DNA of 64,000 nt from Microbispora rosea subsp. aerata (GTDB taxonomy: Bacteria > Actinomycetota > Actinomycetes > Streptosporangiales > Streptosporangiaceae): NCBI RefSeq assembly GCF_014647835.1, contig NZ_BMPY01000023.1, positions 46,287 through 110,286 on the forward strand, read 5' to 3'. The notes below the pieces were generated by a model. It searched no databases. It was not told the DNA's origin and saw nothing but the letters and a program-made list of their open reading frames with translations. Each line of letters starts with the position of its first letter. The first letter of the stretch is position 1. Position numbers and translations under genes: made by a program. Shown here piece after piece: positions 56,997 to 64,000 of the stretch.

Positions 56997-57724
56997 ACGG
57001 CCACCCAGCCGTCGGTGGCGTCGCACGCTCCGGCGATGCTCCCGTCGGACCGTCGCAGCCTGCCGACGGGAGCGTGGTGGATGCCGGCTCCCTCGCGGAC
57101 GTTGAGGAAGCTGCCCTTGCGCACATGCCGGAGCCGGTAGAAGCACGCGAGCGAGGGACGCCCGCTCAGGTCGAGCCTGTGGAGGTAGTGGGCGGAGGCG
57201 AAGCCCGAGGCCCCACCGGGGGTCTTCACCGAGACCCAGCCACGGGTGGTGGCGCAGGCGCCGGTAAAGCCTCCGTCGGCCGGTCGCAGCTTGGCGACGG
57301 GGGCGTGGTGGATGCCGGCTCCCTCGCGGACGTTCAGGAAACTGTCCTTGCGCACGCCCCGCAGGCGGTAGGTGCACACCAGGCCGGGCCCCTGACGGGC
57401 ATCGCGTACGACCTGCCCGTAGGGGGTGGATTGCCGGGGTTCGCCGGGTCCGGGGGGCCGGGCCGCCGAGCTGCCCGAGGCGGGGTGTCCCGGGACGCGC
57501 GACGCCGGATGAGCCGCTATTTCCGCCGTCGGGGGCCCGATGGTCTCCGAGCCCGCCCGATCCGCGACGGTCGATGCGGGGTGACCCGTCGCCGGTGGCG
57601 CGGCCAGGCCCGAGGCGGTGGGTGGGGCCGGGGCCGCGGCGGCCGACGTGGGGTGGCCCGCGACGAACCATCCCGTGGCGGCCCATGCCGCCAGTGCGGG
57701 AACGATGCGTTCGGCCACTGTCAT
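56939..57724 (-). CDS. Secreted protein with two bacterial SH3 domains
   Basis: The 261-residue protein has a signal segment (RIVPALAAWAATGWFVAG), an Ala/Pro/His-rich linker to about residue 100, then two homologous SH3b domains of about 75 residues. Each contains RKxSFLNVREGAGIHHAPV, a Gly-rich turn and a C-terminal A-(H/R)-Y-L-(H/R)-R-L. Each has two cysteines that can pair. SH3b domains bind peptidoglycan or cell-surface ligands, and no catalytic domain is present. ATG 57724 follows GGGAGAG. Confidence 0.85.
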   Translation of the reverse strand: MTVAERIVPALAAWAATGWFVAGHPTSAAAAPAPPTASGLAAPPATGHPASTVADRAGSETIGPPTAEIAAHPASRVPGHPASGSSAARPPGPGEPRQSTPYGQVVRDARQGPGLVCTYRLRGVRKDSFLNVREGAGIHHAPVAKLRPADGGFTGACATTRGWVSVKTPGGASGFASAHYLHRLDLSGRPSLACFYRLRHVRKGSFLNVREGAGIHHAPVGRLRRSDGSIAGACDATDGWVAVDTADGIPGWASARYLRRL

Positions 57725-58359
57725 GATCTCTCCCTTCGGTCTGCGTCGCCCACGCCCGGCCGGGGGGGGGGACCCGGGCCAGTGGTGCTCACCCGAAGTT
57801 CTGATCTGATTACCCGGTGTTTACACCTCGGGTCGAATGAGTGCCGGAAATTTTTACTCGACGCACCGGGGGAAAATGGATGATTGACGTTTTCGGTGTG
57901 CTCTCTCCGGTGTTCTTCGCCCGGGTGTAAAACGTGCTCACTCGCCTCCGGCATGCGGAGGCCGGCTGTGGTCGCGGTGGCGATCGCCGCCTCGGCGGTC
58001 TCGCCGTACTCGGCTCGGAGCAGCAGACGATTCGGCCCGAACAAGCACGTGAGTCAGCCCGAACCAGCACGTGACACGGCCCGCGCCGGGCACGTGACTC
58101 ACTTCGGACAACACGCGGGGCGCGCCGGACATGCACTCGGGCATTGTCCGGCGCGCCCCTGGCGTCGATCTCAGCGGCCGCGCGTATCGGGAGCCTGCTC
58201 AACCGGCCGCTCCGGCGGCCGATTTCGCCGCGCGGCCTTCCCGCCCATTCGCTGAGATCTTCCAGGCCAGTTTCGCGTGTTCGTCGGCTGTTACCACCTC
58301 TCTTCCGTGTGAGGATTCACTTATGGTCGGCGGAGGCCTTTCCGGGGGCCATGCCCGTT
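57725..58359. repeat. Gene-free gap with three CACGTG-bearing tandem repeats
   Basis: These 635 bases have no supported gene. CACGTG occurs at 58046, 58068 and 58091 within three roughly 22-bp units that start CCCG and contain GCACGTGA. GGTGTTTACACC (57819-57830) is a symmetric element with an inverted relative (CGGGTGTAAAACG) near 57920, in an AT-richer stretch that probably holds the SH3 gene promoter. A run of ten G lies at 57762-57771. Confidence 0.6.
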
Positions 58360-60357
58360 TCAGCCGCTGTGCGCGCCGTGGAAGGGCGAGGTCACCCCCT
58401 CGTACGCCAGGTGCAGCATCATCCCCAGGTCGGCGTGGCTGAGGTTGTGGCAGTGGTTCATCCACAGCCCCGGGTTGCCGGCGCGGAAAGCCACCTCCCA
58501 CACCTCGCCGGGCCGTACGTCGAACGTGTCGAGCCACAACGGGCTGCCCGTGGGGGCGCGGCCGTCGCGCGACAGCACCAGCACCCGGTGACCGTGCAGA
58601 TGCCAGGGGTGGATGTCCCGGCTGCGGTTGACCACGGTGAGCCGGACCAGGTCGCCCTCCCTGACCACCTCGGTGGGGATGTTGGGGAAGCCGAGGCCGT
58701 TCACGGTGTGCGCGTACAACGGCCGTCCGTTCGTCAGCGCGAGCCCTCGGTCGAGGACGAGATCGAAGGAGCGGTCGAAGCGGCTCTTGGACGTGTACGG
58801 CACGGGCGCGGGGGCGCCGTACCGGGTGAGGTCGAGCTCCGGCCAGGCCGCCGTCTTCTCGTCGGCGGCGCTCCCGCCGCCCGCGCTCGCGCCCGTCGCG
58901 GTCAGCCGTACGGACTCGACGCGGTCGTCGATCCGCAGGACGACGGGGCCCGAGGGCATCGTGAACGCGAGGTCGTACCGTCCGCCCGCCGCGAGCCGCA
59001 GGCCGACCCGGTCGAGCGTGCCCGGTTCGTTCAGGTCGTTCCCGTCCACAGCCACCAGCCGGTACGGCGTGCCCGCCAGCGTGAACCGGTGCGGCGTGCT
59101 GTCGGTGTTGATCAGGCGAAGCCGTACGGGCGTGCCGGGGGCGGCCTGCTGGACCAGGGGCTGGTCGCGGTTGCCCGTCACCGTCGTGCCGTCGAAGGTG
59201 TGGACGGGCAGCGTGAGGTCCACGCCGTCGGCGGTGCTCCCCTTCGGGGAGACGTTGAGCGTGCCGTACAACCCCATCCGGACGCCGATGTCGGACACCT
59301 CGTGGGTGTGGTACCAGTACGTGCCCACCTGGGCGGCGACGAAGCGGTAGACGAACTCCTGGCCGGGCAGCACGGCCTCCTGCGTGAGGCCGGGCACGCC
59401 GTCCTCGCCCGAGGGAACGTCGTAACCGTGCCAGTGCAGTGTCACACCCTCCGTGATGTCGGCGTTGCGCAGCCGCACCTCGATCAGGTCGCCCTCGACG
59501 GCGGTGATCGGCGGTCCGGGGACCTGGCCGTCGAAGGTCCACGCGGACACTTTCCGTCCCGAAGACAGCGTGATGGTCGCCGTACGGGCCGTCAGCGTGT
59601 AACGGCGCACGGTGCCACCCGGGGGAGGCGCGGCCGGGCCGCGCAGATCGGTCACCGGTCGGATCGCCCCTCCCGAGGTGGACGCGGAGCCCGCCGAGCC
59701 GGAGTGCGAGGCGGAGTGCGTACCGTCGGAGGGCCCGTCCGCGGCGGTCCCGTGCGTCGTGCCCGCTGCCGTGGGCACGAACGACAAGACCGCTCCGAGC
59801 ACGGCGGCCACGGCGGTCGCCACCGTCGCCGCCCGCAACCTGGGGACGTGCGTGCTGGTCGCCCTCCACGTGACTAGGCCGGCCCCCACGACAACGGCCA
59901 GGAGGAGGAGAGCGGTGCCCGGATCCGCCGGGTATCCGATGAGGAAGGTCTGCACGAGCCCGGCCGCCGCCGCGTACCCGGCGGTGAGCAGAGTGACCAC
60001 CACCGCCGGCGCCTTGACGGCGTCCGTCGAGTCCGTGTGGCCGGCCGTCCCGGTTCCCCGGGACGCGGCCAGGGCTGCCCGGACCAGGCGCGGCCCGGCG
60101 ATCGCGGCGGCCACGGCGCTCGCCGCGATGAGAAGCGGCAGGGCGAAGGTGACCTTCTCCTGCACGAACCACCAGCCGGCCCCGGCCAGGGCGAGAACCG
60201 ACCCGACTCTGGCCAGGGACACGATCACCGCCACGGCGAACAGGGCCGTGGCGGTCCTCGTACGGCGGGCCGCGGCGGCCACACCTGCGCCGACCCACGC
60301 CGCCACGGTCAGGACCGCGACGAGCAGGTCGAGCACCATGAGCCGTTCGGTCGTCAT
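58360..60357 (-). CDS. Multicopper oxidase fused to a multi-helix membrane domain
   Basis: The 665-residue protein has five to six transmembrane helices in residues about 8-200 (VLDLLVAVLTVAAWVGAGVA and others). A Thr/Ser/Gly/His-rich linker and cupredoxin domains follow. The copper sites are complete: LHWHGY, WYHTHE, HPWHLHGH and NHCHNLSHADLGMM, giving type 1, 2 and 3 coppers. The catalytic part is therefore outside the membrane. ATG 60357 overlaps the upstream gene by 4 bp. It probably oxidises Cu(I) or another small reductant. Confidence 0.9.
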   Translation of the reverse strand: MTTERLMVLDLLVAVLTVAAWVGAGVAAAARRTRTATALFAVAVIVSLARVGSVLALAGAGWWFVQEKVTFALPLLIAASAVAAAIAGPRLVRAALAASRGTGTAGHTDSTDAVKAPAVVVTLLTAGYAAAAGLVQTFLIGYPADPGTALLLLAVVVGAGLVTWRATSTHVPRLRAATVATAVAAVLGAVLSFVPTAAGTTHGTAADGPSDGTHSASHSGSAGSASTSGGAIRPVTDLRGPAAPPPGGTVRRYTLTARTATITLSSGRKVSAWTFDGQVPGPPITAVEGDLIEVRLRNADITEGVTLHWHGYDVPSGEDGVPGLTQEAVLPGQEFVYRFVAAQVGTYWYHTHEVSDIGVRMGLYGTLNVSPKGSTADGVDLTLPVHTFDGTTVTGNRDQPLVQQAAPGTPVRLRLINTDSTPHRFTLAGTPYRLVAVDGNDLNEPGTLDRVGLRLAAGGRYDLAFTMPSGPVVLRIDDRVESVRLTATGASAGGGSAADEKTAAWPELDLTRYGAPAPVPYTSKSRFDRSFDLVLDRGLALTNGRPLYAHTVNGLGFPNIPTEVVREGDLVRLTVVNRSRDIHPWHLHGHRVLVLSRDGRAPTGSPLWLDTFDVRPGEVWEVAFRAGNPGLWMNHCHNLSHADLGMMLHLAYEGVTSPFHGAHSG

Positions 60358-60812
60358 GACGCGCTAACCGGGCGGCCCTCCGCAGCGCTGGACGCCTCGG
60401 TGGCGGGCTTGGGCCAGGCAAGCTGCCGCGCCCGGCGGAACACGACCTCGCAGACGCCGATGATCAGCATGCCGTTGACGGCGTGCAGACCGAGGATCGC
60501 CAGAGAGGTCGCCGTGGTGTTGCCGGCGCTGTCGTCGAACAGGCTGCCGAGCCCGATGATCAGCGACTGCACGATGATCAGGCCGACGGGCAGGATGGTC
60601 AGCCCGATCAGGCGGCCGGGCGCCTTGGCGGCGGCCGCGGCGGCGGTGGCCACCAGCGACAGCACCGGGATGACCATCGAACCGTTCATGCTGTGCAAGA
60701 TGAACGAGGAGTCGTCCTGTGGCTTGTCGAACGCGCCGACGGCCGCGAGATATATCTGCACAATGGCGGCGACGAGCATCAGGCCCGCTACAGCGGCGTA
60801 GACCTTGCGCAC
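60354..60812 (-). CDS. Four-helix membrane partner of the multicopper oxidase
   Basis: The 152-residue protein has four hydrophobic segments (VYAAVAGLMLVAAIVQIYLA, MVIPVLSLVATAAAAAA, LIGLTILPVGLIIVQSLIIG, LAILGLHAVNGMLIIGVCEV) with His in loop HSMNGSM and in GLHAVNG. It resembles the DUF6220-type small membrane family. The two H-x2-3-N/M-G sites on separate helices could hold haem or copper. GTG 60812 has AAGGGAG upstream. It overlaps the oxidase start (ATGA), so the two are co-expressed. Confidence 0.8.
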   Translation of the reverse strand: MRKVYAAVAGLMLVAAIVQIYLAAVGAFDKPQDDSSFILHSMNGSMVIPVLSLVATAAAAAAKAPGRLIGLTILPVGLIIVQSLIIGLGSLFDDSAGNTTATSLAILGLHAVNGMLIIGVCEVVFRRARQLAWPKPATEASSAAEGRPVSAS

Positions 60813-61073
60813 GCTCTTTGCTCCCTTCGGTCAGCGATTGCGAAGATTGCGGGGATCACGGGGATCGTGTCCCACCTGGACCGTCGGCGTCGTCCCTCGT
60901 CGAGAGACGCGTCGGCTACCGCTGGGGGAGTAGGCGGACGTGCCCGCCGTCCGCCCCCGGCGGTGTCTCGATGGTGGCCGCCGGGGGTGGTCGGCGTCGT
61001 CGCACGCGGGAATGCTCTCGGGCCTACCACGACGGGATCATCACCATGCGCCACTACCGCGAGGGGAGTACGG

Positions 61074-61562
61074 TCACCGCGGCCAGTTCGCGATTATGGC
61101 CGGAGTGATGGCGTCGGCGTAGCAGTTCAGGGTGGTACGGCGAGCCCGGTCATACACGCATACCTTCACGTCTACCCGCTTGATCTGGCCGTCGGACGAC
61201 AGCCGGATCGTCTTCTTCGGCGCGCAGGTCGTCTTCGGCAGCGCCCATCCGGTGCCGCCGCCGACGTAGTGGAAACGGGCCCGCACGTAGGCGCAGTGCC
61301 CGCCGTGCGCGTCACGGTCGTACAGCCTGCCCGAGACGACGAACGTCTCCGCGGTGAACGGCGTGATCCACACGTCGGCCTTGGCGTACCCGCGGTGCCC
61401 GCTCCGGGACTGCACCGGCCCCCAGTGGATCGGCGCCGCCGCCGTGGCCCGCGCCGCGACCGTACGGCCGGCGGCGGTGTCAGCGGCGGCGTGGGCGGGA
61501 GCGGCCGTCAGGCCCAGGGCGGAAGCGGCGGCGAGCAGACCGATGACAAGGTTCTTTCTCAT
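61074..61562 (-). CDS. Small secreted protein, unknown function
   Basis: The 162-residue protein has a clear signal peptide (RKNLVIGLLAAASALGLTAAP, cleavage near AHA-AA). The mature region of about 125 residues has four cysteines (GGHCAYVRAR, TTCAPKK, VKVCVYDR and LNCYAD) in likely beta structure (WITPFTAETFVVSGRLYD). It resembles the many small disulfide-stabilised secreted proteins of actinomycetes. ATG 61562 follows weak purines. No neighbour suggests a role. Confidence 0.8.
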   Translation of the reverse strand: MRKNLVIGLLAAASALGLTAAPAHAAADTAAGRTVAARATAAAPIHWGPVQSRSGHRGYAKADVWITPFTAETFVVSGRLYDRDAHGGHCAYVRARFHYVGGGTGWALPKTTCAPKKTIRLSSDGQIKRVDVKVCVYDRARRTTLNCYADAITPAIIANWPR

Positions 61563-61890
61563 GCGGACGACCGTAGGCCGTACGACTTGGAGAGAAGTTG
61601 TAGTCCGCTGGTCAGAGTGTCCCCTGGCGGTACGCGCTCAAGGAGCGCGCCCGGGTCGCCGGTGTGCCGCTGGCGAAATCGGTGTGCCGCCCGGCGAAAG
61701 CCGCTTCCCCCTCCACGATGACGCCGGTTATGCGAGCTTGCCGGGACGCACGACTTGCGGTGACGTGGTGACGCGAGGACGTGGGCTTGCCGGGTCGCGT
61801 GCTCGTGGTGACGCGGGTGATGCGGGCTTGCCGAGGCGCGGGCTTGCAGGGCCGCAGACCTGCCGAGATGTGGGGGATGGCCTGCTTTCG
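61563..61890. repeat. Gene-free gap with degenerate GGGCTTGCCG repeats
   Basis: No gene is supported. G(A/G)GCTTGC(C/A)GG(G/A) words occur at about 61734, 61783, 61823 and 61839, mixed with GTGACGCG words, just past the end of the glycosyltransferase gene. The spacing is 16-49 bp and irregular. Confidence 0.55.
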
Positions 61891-62949
61891 TCAGATTTTG
61901 CGGTGGTCACGGAGCAGGTCTTCGGCCTGTTCGACCACGTCGTCCACGGGGACCTCGGCGACCCACGACTCGTCGTGCGGACACCGCGCCAGCCGGAGAT
62001 CGTGCCCGTTGACGCCGCAGACCGGGCACCGCGCGGTCCAGGAGATCAGGGCCCGGTGCCGGGTGCGGGTGAGCGGACCCGCGTTGATGAGATTGCCGGA
62101 CCAGTAAATGCCGATGGTGGGCGTTCCGACCGCCGCGGCGAGGTGGCGTGGACCGGTGTCGTTGGAGATGACAAGGTCGCACCGCTCATACAGCGCGGCG
62201 AGGCCGCCGACGCTGAGCGTGCCGACCGCGGTGACGGCGGGCCGTCGCATCGCCGTCGCGACCTCCTCGATCACCTTTCGCTCCTTCTCGACGCCCGTGA
62301 TCACGATCGGGCGGCCGAGCCGGTCGGCCGCCTCCGCGAAGGCGCGCGCCGGCCAGCGCCGCCGGGGGTCGCTCGCCCCCGGGTGCAGCGCGACCAGGCC
62401 GCGCGGCGGCTCGCCGTACACGCGGGCGAGTTCGGCGCGGTCGGCGTCGGTCACGGCGATCCTCGGTTCGTACGCCTCGGCCGTCCCGCCGACCAGCGCG
62501 GCGACCTCCAGATAGCGGAGCGTCTCGTGCTGGTAGTAGACGTACGGAACCCACAGGTCGAGCCGTTCGGCGTCCGGCGTGCACAGGCCGGCCGTCACGC
62601 GGGCGCCGATCGCCTTGATGAAGGGGTTGGAGTGGCGCCCGCCGCCGTGGATTTGCACGGCGAGATCGAACCGATGCTCGCGCAGCTCCTTGAACAGGCT
62701 CTTCGGGGCCTCGTGGCCGCCGACCGCCGAGGAGACCCCCGAGATCGGCGGCAGGACGACGACATCGTCGACGGGCCCCGGCCTGCCGTCCAGGAACCGG
62801 GCGTGCCAGGGGGTGCCGAGCAGCGTCAGCCGGGCCCGCGGATAGGCCCGGCGGAGCGCCTCAAGTGCGGGCATCGCGAGGACCAGGTCGCCCAGGGCGT
62901 TGGCCCGCAGCACCGCGATGCGGCGCACTCCCTCGATCAGCGCGCCCAT
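61891..62949 (-). CDS. Glycosyltransferase family 9 (heptosyltransferase-like)
   Basis: The 352-residue GT-B enzyme has N-terminal RRIAVLRANALGDLVLAMPA, nucleotide-sugar pocket VALHPGASDPRRRWP, and the C-terminal signature DLVISNDTGPRHLAAAVGTP with the catalytic Asp/Thr. Four Cys near the end (ARCPVCGVNGHDLRLARCPH) may bind zinc, as in related actinobacterial enzymes. ATG 62949 overlaps the upstream GT2 gene by 13 bp. In Gram-positive bacteria GT9 enzymes act on cell-wall or secondary-metabolite glycans. Confidence 0.9.
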   Translation of the reverse strand: MGALIEGVRRIAVLRANALGDLVLAMPALEALRRAYPRARLTLLGTPWHARFLDGRPGPVDDVVVLPPISGVSSAVGGHEAPKSLFKELREHRFDLAVQIHGGGRHSNPFIKAIGARVTAGLCTPDAERLDLWVPYVYYQHETLRYLEVAALVGGTAEAYEPRIAVTDADRAELARVYGEPPRGLVALHPGASDPRRRWPARAFAEAADRLGRPIVITGVEKERKVIEEVATAMRRPAVTAVGTLSVGGLAALYERCDLVISNDTGPRHLAAAVGTPTIGIYWSGNLINAGPLTRTRHRALISWTARCPVCGVNGHDLRLARCPHDESWVAEVPVDDVVEQAEDLLRDHRKI

Positions 62950-63770
62950 GCCGTCTCGAACACGTGGTCATAGCACTCGGCGCTGCGGTCGGTGACCGTT
63001 GTGGGCAGCTCCAGGTGGTAGGCGCGGCTCGGCAGCAGCCCCGCGCCGCCGTACCTCTCCATCACGCGAAGCTGCGCCGCGACGTCCTCGCCGGCGTGCC
63101 GAGGCGGCACCGACCGCCAGAAGTCGAAGCCGCCGCACTCCAGCAGCCGCTCCCGGTCGTACAGCACGCAGCCGCCGACCCAGGCCACCTTGTACGGCCT
63201 CCACTCGCGCGGACCCGGCGAGCCGAGGTGCTTGCGCGCGAGATGCAGCGGGTTGGAGGCGTTGTGCAGGCTGTGGCGCCGCCAGGCCGGCGACTCCCGG
63301 CGCACCCGCTCGGGCCGCACGCCGCCGGTCCACTCCTCGTACGGCGCGAGCTCGGCGGGGCGCACGTCGTCGCGGTAGGACAGGCCGTGCAGGGCGAAGC
63401 CGAGGAAGCCGCAGCGCAGCTCGCTCATCGCGGACAGCAGGACCTCGACCGCCTCCGGCTCAAGCCATACGTCGTCGTCCAGATAGAGCACCAGCCGCCG
63501 CTCCGCCAGGTCGAGCAGGAACGCCCGCTGTTCCGCCATGCCCCGGGGAGGAACGTGACGGTGGACGGCCACGGGCCTGTCGCGGTGGGCGAGGATCCGA
63601 AACTGCGCCGCCACCAGCGGGTCGGCCGCGACCGGTTCGTGCGACTGATCCGAGATCACTACGCGGAACCCCGACACCGTCTGCGCCGCGAGGCCGGCCA
63701 GCGTGACGGCCAGCGCGCCCGGGCGGTCCTTCGTGGGCACGAGCACGTCCAGGTCAGACGGGGCGAACAT
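62937..63770 (-). CDS. Glycosyltransferase family 2
   Basis: The 277-residue GT-A enzyme has VLVPTKDRPGALAVTLAGLA at the start, VLYLDDDVWLEPEAVEVL with the D-D-D metal motif near 105, and an acceptor region with WVGGCVLYDRERLLECGGFD and HAGEDVAAQLRVMERYGG. ATG 63770 is chosen directly before the family's first strand. GTG 63818 would add 16 residues without family support. It forms an operon with the GT9 gene and belongs to a glycan locus that probably continues beyond the window. Confidence 0.88.
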   Translation of the reverse strand: MFAPSDLDVLVPTKDRPGALAVTLAGLAAQTVSGFRVVISDQSHEPVAADPLVAAQFRILAHRDRPVAVHRHVPPRGMAEQRAFLLDLAERRLVLYLDDDVWLEPEAVEVLLSAMSELRCGFLGFALHGLSYRDDVRPAELAPYEEWTGGVRPERVRRESPAWRRHSLHNASNPLHLARKHLGSPGPREWRPYKVAWVGGCVLYDRERLLECGGFDFWRSVPPRHAGEDVAAQLRVMERYGGAGLLPSRAYHLELPTTVTDRSAECYDHVFETAWAR

Positions 63771-63854
63771 GCGCGCCTGATACCCCTGAGGTGCCAGGGC
63801 AAACGGGCGCACCGCCACCGCCCGCCCGGCGCGAGAGGCGGCGCGGCGAAGGGG

Positions 63855-64000
63855 GGTGTGGGGTCAGGACCGGCGGTTGGAGAGACGGCGTGGCGGGGGT
63901 GAGGTGTGGGGTGAGGGTCGGCGGTTGGAGAGACGGCGTGGCGGGGGTGAGGTGTGGGGTCGGGGTCGATGGTTGGAGAGGCGGCGTGGCGGGGGTGAGG
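63855..64000. repeat. 48-bp tandem repeats continuing past the window end
   Basis: Copies start at 63855, 63903 and 63951 (GGTGTGGGGT at each), with a fourth beginning at 63999. The second half of each unit (GGTTGGAGAG, CGGCGTGGCGGGGGTGA) is nearly invariant. The first half varies at a few positions. Forty-eight is a multiple of three, but stops occur and no gene is apparent. Confidence 0.92.

Noticed and set aside
1-64000. tRNA, rRNA, riboswitch or insertion sequence
   Set aside because: No cloverleaf, conserved rRNA stretch, T-box or cobalamin-type motif, transposase frame or terminal inverted repeats were recognised by eye. A covariance-model scan would be decisive.

Overview
The window is GC-rich and dense with genes. 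It has GTG/TTG starts, 4-bp stop/start overlaps, PucR, PadR and IclR regulators, a complete conservon (cvnA-D), SpoIIE-free regulatory logic and cellulose-binding-type secreted enzymes. This points to a filamentous actinomycete, most likely of the Streptosporangiales. The genus cannot be fixed from the sequence alone. No rRNA, tRNA, insertion sequence or CRISPR array was seen. Most of the window looks chromosomal, with accessory islands.

Layout. 1-7.3 kb: end of an MFS exporter, ThpR, a tiny membrane peptide, an aldo/keto reductase, a divergent PadR/FAD-monooxygenase pair, and a TetR-MFS-SDR operon. 7.4-10.9 kb: a secreted beta-propeller-like protein, a CBS protein, a frameshifted conserved gene and L-2-hydroxyglutarate oxidase. 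10.9-23.7 kb: an export/envelope-stress island. It has two paralogous OmpR-type two-component systems flanking a PIN toxin-antitoxin pair, two divergent HlyD-like adaptors, a MacB-type ATPase and permease, a DUF5666-like protein and a lipoprotein. 24-27.5 kb: a pair of membrane-associated dynamin-like GTPases. 27.7-32.4 kb: DoxX, DHA2 exporter, SPFH/NfeD pair and VOC protein. 32.7-37.8 kb: L,D-transpeptidase, homogentisate dioxygenase and fumarylacetoacetase (tyrosine catabolism), and an IclR regulator. 37.9-43.8 kb: covalent-flavin amine oxidase, PucR regulator, EF-hand protein, SDR and a secreted SGNH esterase with a cellulose-binding domain.

44.1-52.2 kb is the most notable segment. A 30-residue membrane peptide with its own strong terminator is followed by a compact diterpenoid-type operon: cytochrome P450, class I terpene synthase and class II diterpene cyclase with a DxDTT motif. 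A conservon (CvnA-D) follows in the same direction. The likely chemistry is GGPP to a bicyclic diphosphate, then a hydrocarbon or alcohol, then oxidation. No GGPP synthase is present locally. 52.6-55.7 kb: a carbohydrate ABC importer with a CGAAAGTTTCG-type operator and no local ATPase. 55.7-64 kb: a GNAT protein with a repeat insert, an SH3 protein, a membrane-fused multicopper oxidase with a four-helix partner, a small secreted protein and two glycosyltransferases.

A theme across the window is degenerate GC-rich tandem repeats. They fill many intergenic gaps (near 8.65, 32.5, 34, 40.4, 42.4, 56.8, 58.05, 61.8 and 63.9 kb), and similar in-frame expansions occur inside proteins. Examples are an adaptor with a roughly 395-residue low-complexity insert, a histidine kinase with seven exact heptads, another kinase with a repeat-rich sensor domain, and a GNAT protein with a roughly 90-residue insert.
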